Shown one piece after another: positions 1-11,300 of a DNA stretch of 64,000 nucleotides. The DNA is taken from the NCBI RefSeq assembly GCF_029633865.1, contig NC_079213.1:98290845-98354844 (forward strand), in the 5' to 3' direction. This DNA is from Lampris incognitus. Lineage: Eukaryota > Chordata > Actinopteri > Lampriformes > Lampridae. Each line of letters begins with the position of its first letter. Positions within the stretch are counted from its first letter, which is position 1. Made by a program: the position numbers and the translations under genes. Below the pieces are notes generated by a model. The model was not told the origin of the DNA. It worked only from the letters and a program-made list of their open reading frames with translations, and searched no databases.

Positions 1-354
1 CTTGCTACTAAAAAAAAGTCTCTCTTTTTAAGAGAAGGGTAGGCAGTTTACTCACCTGTGTTATTTTTATTCTGTATTTAGACATCGAGTAGAGTGAGGG
101 ATAGAGTAGGGGAGACCCAGGAAAGTGACTTCTGGTGGAATTCTATCCAAGACCAGTTTGTATATACATGTAGCTCCAGGGGCAGTAGACCAAACTGCCG
201 CATTATCTCTGAGCTCAAAAGATAACTTTAGAGTCATGCGATGGTGGAGATGGTGTCAAGTGTTTGAGGTGCTGTGTGTGTTCTCTCCCTGTGGTTTGTC
301 AAGCCATCTCTCTCTCTGGGGACATCAAGTTGGTCTGTTTTCCATGGCCTTTAC

Positions 355-3300
355 CTGTGTTTTTGGATGTTCCCTCCTCCTCCTCCTCTTCTGCTTCAGC
401 TCGATCAGAGTCCACAGCACCCACATCTTGGGAGATGCTCATGGCCGTCATCTGCTGGGTTACCGGGCTGGGAGAGCTAGGACTGAAAACACAGAAATGT
501 CAGTTAAAAAAGGGTAAATAAAACAATCTGATATCCACAAGACAGCTGACCACTTTCTGGACAGTTCTGGGAGAATAACCTCAGAGATTGGGGCAGTATG
601 AATTTGGAGTGCAACATTTGTGCACAAAATTGGTAGAACTTTTCCTACTAGAGGACATGCAAGTTCATAAGTGTTCAATTTTTCCCATACTTTGCATTCC
701 TGAAATTCACTGGCTGTGAAAACACTAGACCACTCTATTATTTTGTAGAAGACAATTTTGCACAAGTCTACTTATTCAGTTGTGGAATCTAGCATTTTGA
801 GCTGTATTATAATGAGGTGTTTGCCTAAAAAAAGCACTTCAAAAGCTACATGATCTCCTGTGATTACATGATGCAGGAGGAGGCATCCGATCACTTTAGA
901 TTACAACTGTTAGGTCCAAGCACAATACTAACAAACCATAATAATAGCACGTCATGACATTAATAAATTCTCAACAACTATGTGCAGCACATTATTAACA
1001 AAAATGGCACACAATAATTTGCAGTTGCCATCTTGCCAAATAGGATTCAAGATGGCGCCGACCGATGACGACAACACTACGAGCTTCTCTCTCCCTTGTA
1101 TTAGTTTTTGCATTAATTGTTTACTTTCTCGCACATACTACATCAACAATGATCATTTATGACCGTCAGACCTTACTGGACTTAAGGCTAAATGTTCCAG
1201 ACCTGTGCACATATCCAGAGATACCAAAACACATCGTTTACAACCCTACAGTACCTTGGAGCACCAGCAACCGATGCCAATACAGGCAGAAACACGGAAG
1301 ACAAGGCAGGGTCCTGGCTAGGCTAAGGTGTCACCTGACTCAACTTTCCATCCCTAGCATTTTGCTAGCCAATGTACAATCTGTTGTCAGCAAGCTAGAT
1401 GAATGCCACTGCCGTATTAGCGCCCAGCAGGACATGATGGATTGCTGCATGTTCTGTTTTACTGAGACCTGGCTGACCTCGAACATCCCGGACAGGGCCA
1501 TACAGCCTGACGGCTTCTCCGTGCACCAACTCGACCCCTTGTGTGAAACAACTGGCAAGGTAAAAGGTGGGGGAGTATGATTTCTGGTTAACAACTTGTG
1601 GTGCACCGATGTGGAAGTAATCTCCCAGTCCTGTTCGCCGGTGTTGGTGCATCTTACAATCAAGTGTTGACCATTTTATCTACCAAGAGAATTCCCCTCC
1701 GTTCTGTTAACTGTTATTTACATTCCACCACAAGCAAATACTACAGTAGTTCTTGAAGAGCTCTATGGTGCAATCAGCGGCTATGAGAATCAGCATCCAC
1801 AGGCTATTTCCATTGTGGCAGCGGACTTCAATCACTGCATCCTAAAATTGATGCTACCTAAATACTTCCAGCATGTCAGATGTCCAACCAGGGGTGACAG
1901 GATCTTGGATCACTGTTACCCCACTATCAAGGGAGCCTACAGGTCTATTCCACGGCCTCATTTTGGGAAATCGGACCATTCATCTGCGCTCTTGCTACCT
2001 GTTTACAAGCAACACGTTAAGAGCGAGAAACCCACCTTGAGGGCAATACAGTACTAGTCGGCGGAAAATGAGCTCAAACTTCAGGGTTGTTTTGATTCAA
2101 CAGACTGGTAGGTTTTTAGGAACTCTGAACCCAAAATGAATACGCTGATACCGTTACTATGTTAAATTCTGTTAAATTCTGTGTGGACACCTGTATTCCA
2201 ACTTGTTCCATCCACTTCTATCCAAATTAGAAACCTTGGATTAATAGCGACATTCCACTGAGACTGAAAGAAAGGACTGTCGCTTTTAAAGCTGAGGATA
2301 AGGACCGCTACAGGGAAGCCAGGTACACGCTGAAGAAAGCCATCAAGTCAGCCAAAAAACAATACCAAGATAAATTAGAAGCAGCATTACAGCGGTGAAG
2401 ACTCCAGGCGCATGTGGCAGGGGCTGCAAACGATAATGGACTACAAACCCAAGCCGGGCGGTTTTACCAACACTACCACTTCGCTCCTGGATGACTTGAA
2501 CAGGTTCTATGCTCGCTTTGATTGTAACTGGGGACGATCAGACAATACACAGAACCTTGGTGGGCACTCACTCAACGAGGTAACACATCAAATGACAGAG
2601 GCTGACGTGAGTAAGGTTTTTAAATCTGTCAAAGCATGCAAAGCTGTTGGCCCATACGGTATCCCATCTCGTGTCCTTAAGACCTTACTATAGTTAGCTA
2701 CTGAATGTTTTTACAGACATTTGTAATCTGTCATTGTCACTATGTGTGTTCCTATATGCTTTTTATTGTGCCTGTACAAAAAAAAAAAAAACAACCCTGT
2801 AACCCGTCTCAAGGACTACAGACCTGTTGCTCTGACCTCAGTAATTATGAAATGCTTTGGAAAATTAGTTAGGACATACATAAATCTCAACATTCCTGCC
2901 AACCTTGATCCACTACAGTTTGCTTATCAGTCAAATAAATCTGTGGAAGATGCTGTGTCATTGGCTCTGCATACTGTGTTAAAAAACACCTTGAAGGGAA
3001 AAAACACCCATGTCAGGATGTTGTTTACTGACCACAGCTCTGCATTTAATACCGTTGTACCATCTAAATTGGTGTTAAAGCTTAGGGACCTTGGCCTATG
3101 TAATTCAATCTGTAAGTGCTTATATGACTTTCTGACAGCCAGACCTCAGACAGTGAGAGCAGGTACCAGCTACTCATCTACCATAGTTCTCAACACAAGA
3201 ACACTGCAGGGTTGCTGCCTTAGTTCCTTACTCTACAGTTTGTTCACACATGAATGTGTTGCCAAATATCATAACAGCATAGTGAAATTTGCAGATGACA

Positions 3301-5911
3301 CCACTGTAATTGGACCAATAAATGACAACAATGGAGATGCCTATAGGAAGGAGGTGAAGGACCTATCCATACAGTGTCAAGATAACTTTGCCCTAAACAT
3401 GGAAGAAAGAATCTGTTTGCTGCATTTAACCCATCCGCTGTGGTGCCAGGTATATGAGTACTGGGTAGCTACAGTGTCCGGGGACCAACTCCAGTCCTTC
3501 TTTCCACTGCCTCAGTCAGAGGCACAGGCAGGAGTATAAACCCTAACATGCTTGTCTTTTTGATGGTGGGATGAGACCAGAGCACCCGGAGGAAACCCAC
3601 GCAGACACAGGGAGAACAGGCAAACTCCACACAGAAAGGTCCTGGGATGGCCTGGGGTTCGAACCCAGAACCTTCTTGCTGCGAGGCAACAGTGCCAACC
3701 ACTGGGCCACCGTGCTGCTTTGAGAAAACAAAAGGAGATAATTGTTGATTTTAGGAAGTCCAAAACTGTTCAGACACCAGTTTACATCAATCATGTCCCT
3801 GTTGAAATTATGAAGAACTTCAGATTTTTAGGCATTCGGATCTCAGACTCTCTCTTCTGGTCTCTAAAGTTATCATTAAGAAGGCACAACAGACACTATA
3901 CTTTCTGAGATGTCTTAAAAATTCAGAATGTCCACAAAAACCTTGGTCAATTTCTATCAGACTACCGAAGACAGCAACCTTACTGGAGGCATACTGGTGT
4001 GGTTTGGCAACCTGACTGAACAGGACTACAAACAACTGAGAAGGATAATAAAAACCGCTTCAAAAATCATAGGAACAGCACTGCCTCAGCTTCAGGACGT
4101 TTACACCACCCGCTGCAGAAGGAAGGCCCCACGAATCATGAAGGGCACCAGCCACCTAATACATGGTCTGTTCTCACTCGTTCCCTCAAGACAATGCTTA
4201 CAGAGCATCAGAGCTCAGACCAGCCGCCTCAAAGACATCAGAGTAAGGAAAAATAGGCGCCTTACATAACTTCAGTGATTTATTATTTTCTGGGATTTCT
4301 AATTTCTTATTTATTGTTTTTATTTCCTTATATATAGTTCTAAGGGCTGAAAAAGCCAGGGCACATGCATTTCATTGCATTTGAAGGCACATGGTACTTT
4401 TTATATGTATATAATAAAGTAATACTTGAACTTTGGTGACAGGATGGTCTGGTGGTCCATGGCATCAGACCCTAACCGGAGGACCCCAACACAATGACCC
4501 TGTGGCCAAACATGTCAAAGTACCCTTAAGCAAGATCATTGAACCCTACCTCTCCCAAACGGCACAAGACCATCTGGCTGCCCCTAACCCAAATATCACA
4601 ATCCAAGCATACTGGACAGCAAACACATGTCTAGTGTTTAAGGGAAACAATCATGATTTTATCTCCAATATATATATTGTGGGGATGACATATCATTTAG
4701 CAGCCGTAATATTGCTGTCTCCTGTGTTTCTCTGAAATGCCACAGAAATTGTATCCACTGGTGATATTATTGGTGTATGGCGTGAAAACTTGCTTCCTTG
4801 TTTGCCGATAGGCTGCATCATATAAGAAAACACAAATAACAATGCTACATTTTACAGCTGTATCTGGCCTTATTCGTATTTACTTATACAGCTGTATGTA
4901 GTTTTGTTATATGCATTCTCATAATTGTATGTAACACCGATATTCATATTTCCTTATACAATGCAGCCTATCGGTACACCAGAAAGTACGCTTTCACATT
5001 CACGGATTGTCCACCAGTAATGTCACCAACAAACATAGCTGGTGGCATTACTGTCATTACATTATTTGGTGGCGTTTCGGAGACACAAAGAAGATATTAT
5101 GGCTGTTAATGGAGTGCTATCCCTAACAACATATACACATTTCCTGTCATTTTTCTACTATAGCCACTCATTCACACTTGGAACACTGTTGAAGATTCTG
5201 GTGCGATACATTGTTGTAAAGCTAGTTTCCAATAATGTTAGGCAACCACATTAGCCCAGTATTGTGCCAGTCTATCAATCAATATACCTGGGCGTTCTCT
5301 CCTCAGGTGGGGTTCCAACCCCCTCTGTGCTGGGTTCCGAGGATATGCTCTCCACAGACACACCAGCCACTCCTGGGGACCCTACTGGTGATGTAGCAGC
5401 TGTGTAGCATAGGACACAAGACCAAATTTGAAAAGCTGTCACAAATAAGAAGTTGAGCTTTTAGGCCAATATGAAAGTCCATCTGTATTGGATTTTGCTG
5501 TGATGATGCTAATCCCTCCCAATGTTTTAAACCATGATCAGATGCATTTTGAATCACTGAGTTAACCCACTGTGAAATCCCTCTTGCTTTCTAATGCCAT
5601 AGTGCGGGCAGCTACTTTTATTTTCTCTGGCCCTTATAGCAGATTCAAGTACCCACCATGTCTATCATTCTTTTGGGTCACCCTCTCCCAAACTCCTGTC
5701 TTCAATTCCTTCCATGCAGACCCATGCCCAATATTCCTCTCATCTTCCTACCTTTCTCTCCTGGGGGACTGGATCGGCCCCCGCCCTGTTGTCTCTGCAG
5801 GTGTTCCTTGTAGCAGACCGAGCACATGCCGTTGGTGCGAGGGTTACCATAGAAACCACATCCCATAGTGCAAAGCATTGGCACCTGCGTCTGATTGGTC
5901 TCCTGAGCCAT
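355..5911 (-). CDS. zfand5: AN1-type zinc finger protein 5-like (partial, runs off left edge)
   Basis: Three coding exons are seen: 5752-5911, 5288-5381 and 355-482, with splice phases 1, 2 and 1 that join without a frame break. The start ATG at 5909-5911 opens with [14 protein letters not shown], the usual start of ZFAND5/ZFAND6, just after an acceptor. Exon 1 encodes an A20 zinc finger with spacing C-x3-C-x11-C-x2-C (residues about 14-35). Exon 3 contains [12 protein letters not shown], which matches ZFAND5 better than ZFAND6, then an acidic run. The C-terminal AN1 finger exon(s) are not in the window. The family binds ubiquitin through A20 and stimulates proteasomal degradation in the cytosol. 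The middle exon is divergent, and I accept it because both splice sites and both phases fit. The intron between exons 2 and 3 holds an L2 LINE on the opposite strand. Whether this is an a or b paralogue cannot be decided here. Confidence 0.85.
483..1043. other. zfand5 intron, left part; nothing recognised
   Basis: AT-rich intronic sequence between exon 3 of zfand5 and the L2 LINE. I see no coding signal; the short ORFs here look random. Confidence 0.5.
2742..3410 (+). pseudogene. L2 reverse transcriptase fragment
   Basis: The longest open piece of the L2 polymerase domain. It contains fingers, palm and the FADDTTVIG catalytic box, but it is cut off by the SINE that begins near 3411. The first residues before [12 protein letters not shown] follow an A-rich slip region and are probably out of the original frame. 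No upstream endonuclease is in frame with it, so it is a relic. Confidence 0.75.
3411..3720 (-). mobile_element. tRNA-derived SINE (family A, short-tail form) inside L2
   Basis: On the minus strand it starts CACGGTGGCCCAGTGGTTGG (A-box-like), then GGGTTCGAACCCC (B-box), then GTGTGGAGTTTGC and CTGCGTGGGTTTCCTCC. The tail contains CATGTTAGGGTTTATACTCC, also found in the copy at 61641. It interrupts the L2 reverse transcriptase between the palm and the IIVDFRK region. Confidence 0.8.
4429..4749. other. zfand5 intron between L2 and foldback; nothing recognised
   Basis: One short ORF on the plus strand has no recognisable similarity. Probably old repeat or plain intron. Confidence 0.4.
4750..5060. 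repeat. imperfect foldback (inverted repeat) element
   Basis: The left arm contains CCGATAGGCTGCAT followed by TATAAG (about 4785-4830). The right arm carries the reverse complement, CTTATA then ATGCAGCCTATCGG (about 4955-4975). Flanking CCACTGGTGATATTA and CACCAGTAATGTCACC extend the pairing. The loop is AT-rich. This looks like a small non-autonomous DNA element. Confidence 0.55.
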
Positions 5912-5916
5912 GCTTT

Positions 5917-7187
5917 CTGACAAACTGAGGGATAAGGGGGATGGGAGAGGATATTCCTAAAAGTGGGGTTGGAGAAGTTAGACATCTATGTGATTAGATT
6001 GTTTTTAATATTTCCTAGACTAGCAAAAAGAGCTTGAAGATTGGCATTGGAGCATAAGAGCAGAATTGGAACAAAACGGAAGACGGTTTAAGGGTTGAGA
6101 TATGTTACTGGGTTATAGCCAAACCTCACTAATTTTTGATGTAACGTAGACTAAACAAATCGCTATACCCTCTCTTTGGCCCAGCATATGAGAAAAATAT
6201 GGTTTTAATCGTCAAATGAAAAACATATCAGAATTGAATTAGATTTACATTAGAATTAGGTCTAAATTCTTTAGACATCTGATAATCGTTGACATTTGAG
6301 TGGTCAATAATAGTTTAAAACAACAACAACAACAACAACAACCCCCCCCCCTAAAAAAACATTACCACTCAACATTTCTTTTTGCCTTTTGGGCACAGCA
6401 ATAGGACGGGCATGCGTTACATGATGGAGGCTATCATAACGGTGATCTAAAATTTAAGTAGAAAGCTGATCGGGACAATGAAAACAAAAGGATTCCCGCT
6501 GCCAGAGAATGAGAATATGAAACAGTCGACGCTTTAAACAGCGAACATGTTGCGATTGTATGTATACCTGTAACTACTAGCCTGCCTGTTCTGGTCCTTG
6601 ATTGCGCTGCGGCGCCAGGTGTTTTGATAGTGACAACCCAAGTTATGAGAGCACAAAACAAAGAAATGCTTACACGAGGGAAAGCAAACAATCAAACAAA
6701 AGCTTCACCATAACCGATAAACTAGCGTTGAGCTGGCTAAACAAGTCATGGCTGACTGTCAACCCAGTTCTAGTTTGTCCGCATCCGAAAACAATTGCCT
6801 CCTGTGCTCTCTTAGCTCGGAGCACATACGGTCAGCGTTAGCCGTACGAGTTAGCTGGCCGATTTGTTGGACTGAGCAAAAATGACGCAAAAGCCGAAAC
6901 TACGAAACTAGATAACTGCGGTTAAACCAAAAGGGATAGTAACGGAACGAAATGTAAACCATCCTAGGCGAAATATGGCAAACATACTTACTTTGTGAAA
7001 CCAAGAGAACACGAACAGTAGCTAGCTTGAGTTAGCTGGACTGCTAATATAATCAGCTAACGCCACCACCACCACCAACCCCCCCCCCCCCCAAAAAAAA
7101 CTGTGCGCACCCCGACAGCGTCCTAGCTGGGAAAATAGATAGCATAGGGTGGGTTTCTAAAATAACTACTGAACATAGAAGCAATAC
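5917..7187. other. zfand5 first intron; no gene seen
   Basis: Contains an (AAC)n run near 6321-6342, a poly-C run near 6343, a CCACCACCACC/poly-C run at 7063-7092 and otherwise unique-looking sequence. No coding exon is seen. Confidence 0.5.
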
Positions 7188-7312
7188 CTGAAACGCACAC
7201 TTTCGACGACCACTGGTTTTCAGATTTGCCTCAAGTTATGTGTCCTCTTCAGTCCCCGCGGCCTCCTAACCAGCGCTAGCTGCCGACATTCGAAACAACG
7301 ACCATGACGTCA
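7188..7312 (-). promoter_or_regulatory. putative zfand5 promoter and non-coding exon 1 with CRE
   Basis: A perfect cAMP response element TGACGTCA lies at 7305-7312. Downstream on the minus strand a good donor (CAG followed by GTATTG) ends a possible untranslated exon at 7188. The area around 6400-7330 is richer in CpG than its neighbours and sits 1.3 kb upstream of the zfand5 start codon, where an untranslated first exon is normal for this family. The exon start is not seen; the assignment is inferred from position. Confidence 0.4.
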
Positions 7313-7848
7313 TTCCCACCAACAACCCATCATCCCCTCAGACCCACATAAATCACGTTTCACCAACTATCCAAGCCCCGTCAGATGAGGGCCGGTGCCA
7401 AATGTGACACTGACACTTTATGACAGTCCCAAATGGTTGATATCACGGTTTATTGGTTATTCCGTTTTGCTGCTGCCACCCCTCACCACTCCAGAAATGT
7501 GTAGAAACAGAAACGTTTTAACTGAGATTGCAAGCACAAACAACTAAAACGTGTTAAGCGCTAGATAACTCTTAATATCAGAAGAGCGAGTCCTCCTATT
7601 GCGGGTGTGAGGGGCCATCTGAACATCTTGAGCTGGTCTTTACAGTCAACTGAAGTTATACAGTTCAATTCTAGTCCTATGACATCATTTTGACACATTT
7701 TTGTGCTGGTAGTGAATCGGCGACGTCACATTTTCCAGGTAACATAAAATTTTATTTTATTTGTTTTCATTTGGCTAAATGCACAAATGTTTCAATTATT
7801 TTTCAAAATACAGCACTATCAAAAAATAATTCAAAATATATATTTTAA

Positions 7849-8150
7849 GCATGCTCAATAATCCAGGTAATAAAATCGAAGAAAGAAAGTTGAATCGGTT
7901 CATTTGGACACAACCATTTATTGAGAGAAACGTTTCATCGCTCACCTAAATGACTTCTTCGGTCTCAACTGACCTATAGGTATAAACTGATCGTTTTCGG
8001 TCGTTATGCCACTGTATCTAAATTGGGTATCTAAATAAGGGTGGGGATACCTGCAGTCAGTTGAGACTGAAGAAGTCACTTAGATGAGTGATGAAACGTT
8101 TCTCTCAATAAACATTGTGTCCGGATGAACTGATTCAACTTTCATTCTTT
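7849..8150. repeat. foldback MITE-like element downstream of perilipin
   Basis: Two arms of about 90-120 bp are reverse complements with few mismatches. The left arm has TTGAGAGAAACGTTTCATC and ACTTCTTCGGTCTCAACTGA; the right arm has TCAGTTGAGACTGAAGAAGT and GATGAAACGTTTCTCTCAA. The left end GCATGCTCAATAATCCAGG is matched in reverse at the right end of a second copy at 60690-60868. It may lie in the perilipin 3' UTR, because no AATAAA is obvious between the stop codon and the element, and minus-strand AATAAA motifs occur near 7750. Confidence 0.75.
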
Positions 8151-8363
8151 AAATTCAAAATATAATTTCCAAAGTAAAACTTTCTTCTTTTCAGTCTCAA
8201 GTCCATACAATAGCACTAGCATGTTGTGCAGAAAACACAATTACACACAAATTTAAAATCTTTCTCAATAAAGCTAACAGGTATTTTTCCAGTGAGCCAT
8301 TCAAACATCAGTTCACATTTCTTTCACCCTATAACACCAACCCAAAGAACAAAATCATCCAGT

Positions 8364-11300
8364 TTATTTCTGTGGGTCAGCCATCTGCATTGGCTGGTCT
8401 TCTTTTTCTTTCTCAGTGATCTGTGGGGCAAAGGGCCCAACCAGCCAGTTGAGTGGAGTGTTGTTCAGAAGATACTCCATGACACCATCCAGAGACTGCT
8501 GCACCTGTAAAGAGGAAGATTATTTTCAACACAACTGCATGGTCATGACCATTGTCGACTTCACAACATGTGCCTAACTCAAAATCCTATGCTACCATGG
8601 GGGAGTTCAAAATGTAAATATTCTGTGTGTACGTAACAAAATGTAAGGAAAGAATTCCATAAGTTGGTGTAGCTGAGATTCGTAGAATGCATGTCAATGG
8701 GAAAATATTCCAGATAATACATTATATAGTCACTTTGTATGCTTTTTCAACATGTAGGATCTATGTAATGCTTCTTAAGTACCCATTAAATTGAGCTGCA
8801 CTGAATTGAACTGAACTGAATTAATGTGTTGGGTGTACATGTATAGTGTAGATTATATTTCTTTTATAATAGTCAAACCAAGTCAGGTTTATTTTAGTTA
8901 GCCCTAAATCCCAGTTTAGTTTCAAGAACTTAACAATCACAATAACATTCTGTACAAAGTACAACACCCCCTATTCTTAGGCCCTTAATTTTGGTGAAGA
9001 AAAACTCCACAGAAACAAACAAACAAAACTTGATAGTAAATAACTTTGGTTGCATTATTAAACTACCAAGAAAAAAGGATGAGGCAGGGGCTAGGTTACT
9101 GTTTGGATGCAGCTGTGCAACAAGAAACAATAAAAAGCTTGAACTGCCTTCAGCTAAAATGATGCTCTGATAATGACAGCTGATGAAATTAGTACTTGTG
9201 TTAGGTGGTGACGGCTCTGCTCCAGGAGGAGAGGAGTGAGGTTGCTGGTATTCCCTAGGGAGTAGTGAAGTTCTTCAGCCGATCGCCGTGCGCTGGCCAG
9301 CTGGTCCTGGACCATACTTGGTAGACCCTGGGCACTGGTCACCACACCAGAGCACGCTGACCGCAGTTGGTCACTAAGACCTCGGACCATGGATAGAGCC
9401 TGCCATTCCAGGCGCTGTGAGCAGATGAAAATGAAAGAAAAATATGCATGAGTGATAGATTTTTTAAAAAAATACTGACTTGGTATTTCATAGTTCCATG
9501 TTCAGATCTTGTTCCCTGACAGAGACTGTTCCATGCCATAAATTTCTCCATCTTTTCAAGGGGCATTCTAAGTCCCCTTGGATTCCTGTCACTGTTACAG
9601 TCTGTTTAACCTAATATTTATGTCTAGTTATACATGGCTTTGAACACTGTGAAATGAAGTTCAGGTTTCTGATTTGTAATTATTACATGGATGTCCTGGG
9701 TGACAGCCCTGACCTCACGCTCATCTGTAGCAACATCCAGCTCTGCTTCCATCTGCCCATCTCCAGACTGTCTTTCCTTCCACTCTTTCCAGTGTTGGAG
9801 CAGTTTTTCTGGGGCTCCTCCAATCTGATTACCAGCGGTACCCAGAGTGGTGCGGGCACTCTCCAGCAGATCCAGAGTATTGGTGATCTGTGCAATTGAA
9901 GAATAGGTGGTGTCCCTGGCATGCCGAGCTCTAAGCAGTGACTGTTCCAGGGCTCGCTCCTGGACCTTGGCAGAGAGTTTCCCCAGACGGACGAAGTAAC
10001 TGGGGCTGGACTGTGTGGCAGTCAACTCACTCGCATTGGGCTCAGCGAGTGCAGCTGAAAGAGGAGAAGAATCACTTATTTTAGGCTAAGGGAGAGTCAC
10101 AATATATTTTCTGTGGAATAGGAATTTTTATTCCATCATGGGGTTTATTAAAGAAGGTTTTTCTTTTTCAGATTTCATCATAAATATACATATGTACAAA
10201 GATAATGCTCTGAATAACCCATCTTCGACAGTTCTGCGTTATAGCTGTGCTTTACTGATCACTATGTCCAATCTTGGTGAGAGGGGAACCAGTTAGTTAT
10301 CTTTCTTGCTTAGTCCTAGTCTTTCTTATTATGTATGTGACCTAGTTTGGAGAAAACTTTTCAGTACACTTTTATTGATAACAGTTTTATAAATTAATAC
10401 ATACGCGTTTTGTGCTCACTATTTACACCAATCACAGCAACAAAAAACAAACAAACAAAAAAACCCCAGCCCACTCAGGTATTAATGCTACCACGAAGTA
10501 TAGCAGGTCAATGGGGTAATATGACATCACAGTAACAGGTGTCAAAGCGGCGAGTGCTGGAGATCGGAGTGGGTTTATGGGCCAAGTTAACAGTTGGTCA
10601 CTGGAATGCTCCAGCCCCTTCAGCTATGAATAACCACCAGTCATGAGCTCAATACCAATCACTATAGAATTAAACATGAAGACCACAGCACCTCATCACC
10701 TTGACCTGCCTTTATGAAGATGAAGCATTACTTAAAAAGCTAATGTATTCAGACAGTTGTGGGGTACAACAATTCTGAATCAAAATAGTAATGAGGCAAA
10801 CATCCACCGTCAGCAAGGAGGTCTCACAATAAGTGTGCTTTGACATGAAAGTATATTTGAGAGATAGCAAGTCCTTAATATCTGAGGATTAATTAATTTG
10901 GAGTGTAACAGAACAAATTGCAGAAAACTGCAATTTGTCCAAGAGATTTTAACATCGAACCAAATAAATTGCAACAGTCAAACCGTCCTAGTAATACCTC
11001 AGGGTAACATGTATTATTTCATAGCTTTAATGGAAACGTGAGGGAAACATAAACCTCTTCACCATCACCTTTGCTAGACCTGAACACATCAACCAAAAGA
11101 TGCTCTTAATTTGTGTTACAACAGTGGTAAGAGTTCAAAACAGGGCGTCCGGGTAACGTAGTGGTCTATTCCGTTGCCTACCAACACGGGGTTCGCAGGT
11201 TCGAATCCTCATTTTACCTCCGGCTTGGTTGGGCGTCCCTACAGACACAATTGGCCGTGTCTGTGGGTGGGAAACCGGATGTAGTTATGTGTCCTGGTCG

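Larger units (their letters stand above)
1044..4428 (+). mobile_element. L2-type non-LTR retrotransposon, near full length, degenerate
   Basis: The element begins with a CAAGATGGCGCC 5' motif and reads on the plus strand, opposite to its host gene zfand5. Pieces of an apurinic endonuclease appear at 1065-2057 ([42 protein letters not shown]). A reverse transcriptase follows at 2610-3470 ([50 protein letters not shown] with the FADD box intact). The C-terminal part is at 3720-4269 ([20 protein letters not shown]). The frame is broken by stops and indels at several points, so no full protein can be made. It ends with AATAAAGTAATACTTGAA, an L2-like tail. A SINE sits inside it at 3411-3720. The CR1/L2/Rex1 group is certain; L2 is the best fit. 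Confidence 0.85.
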
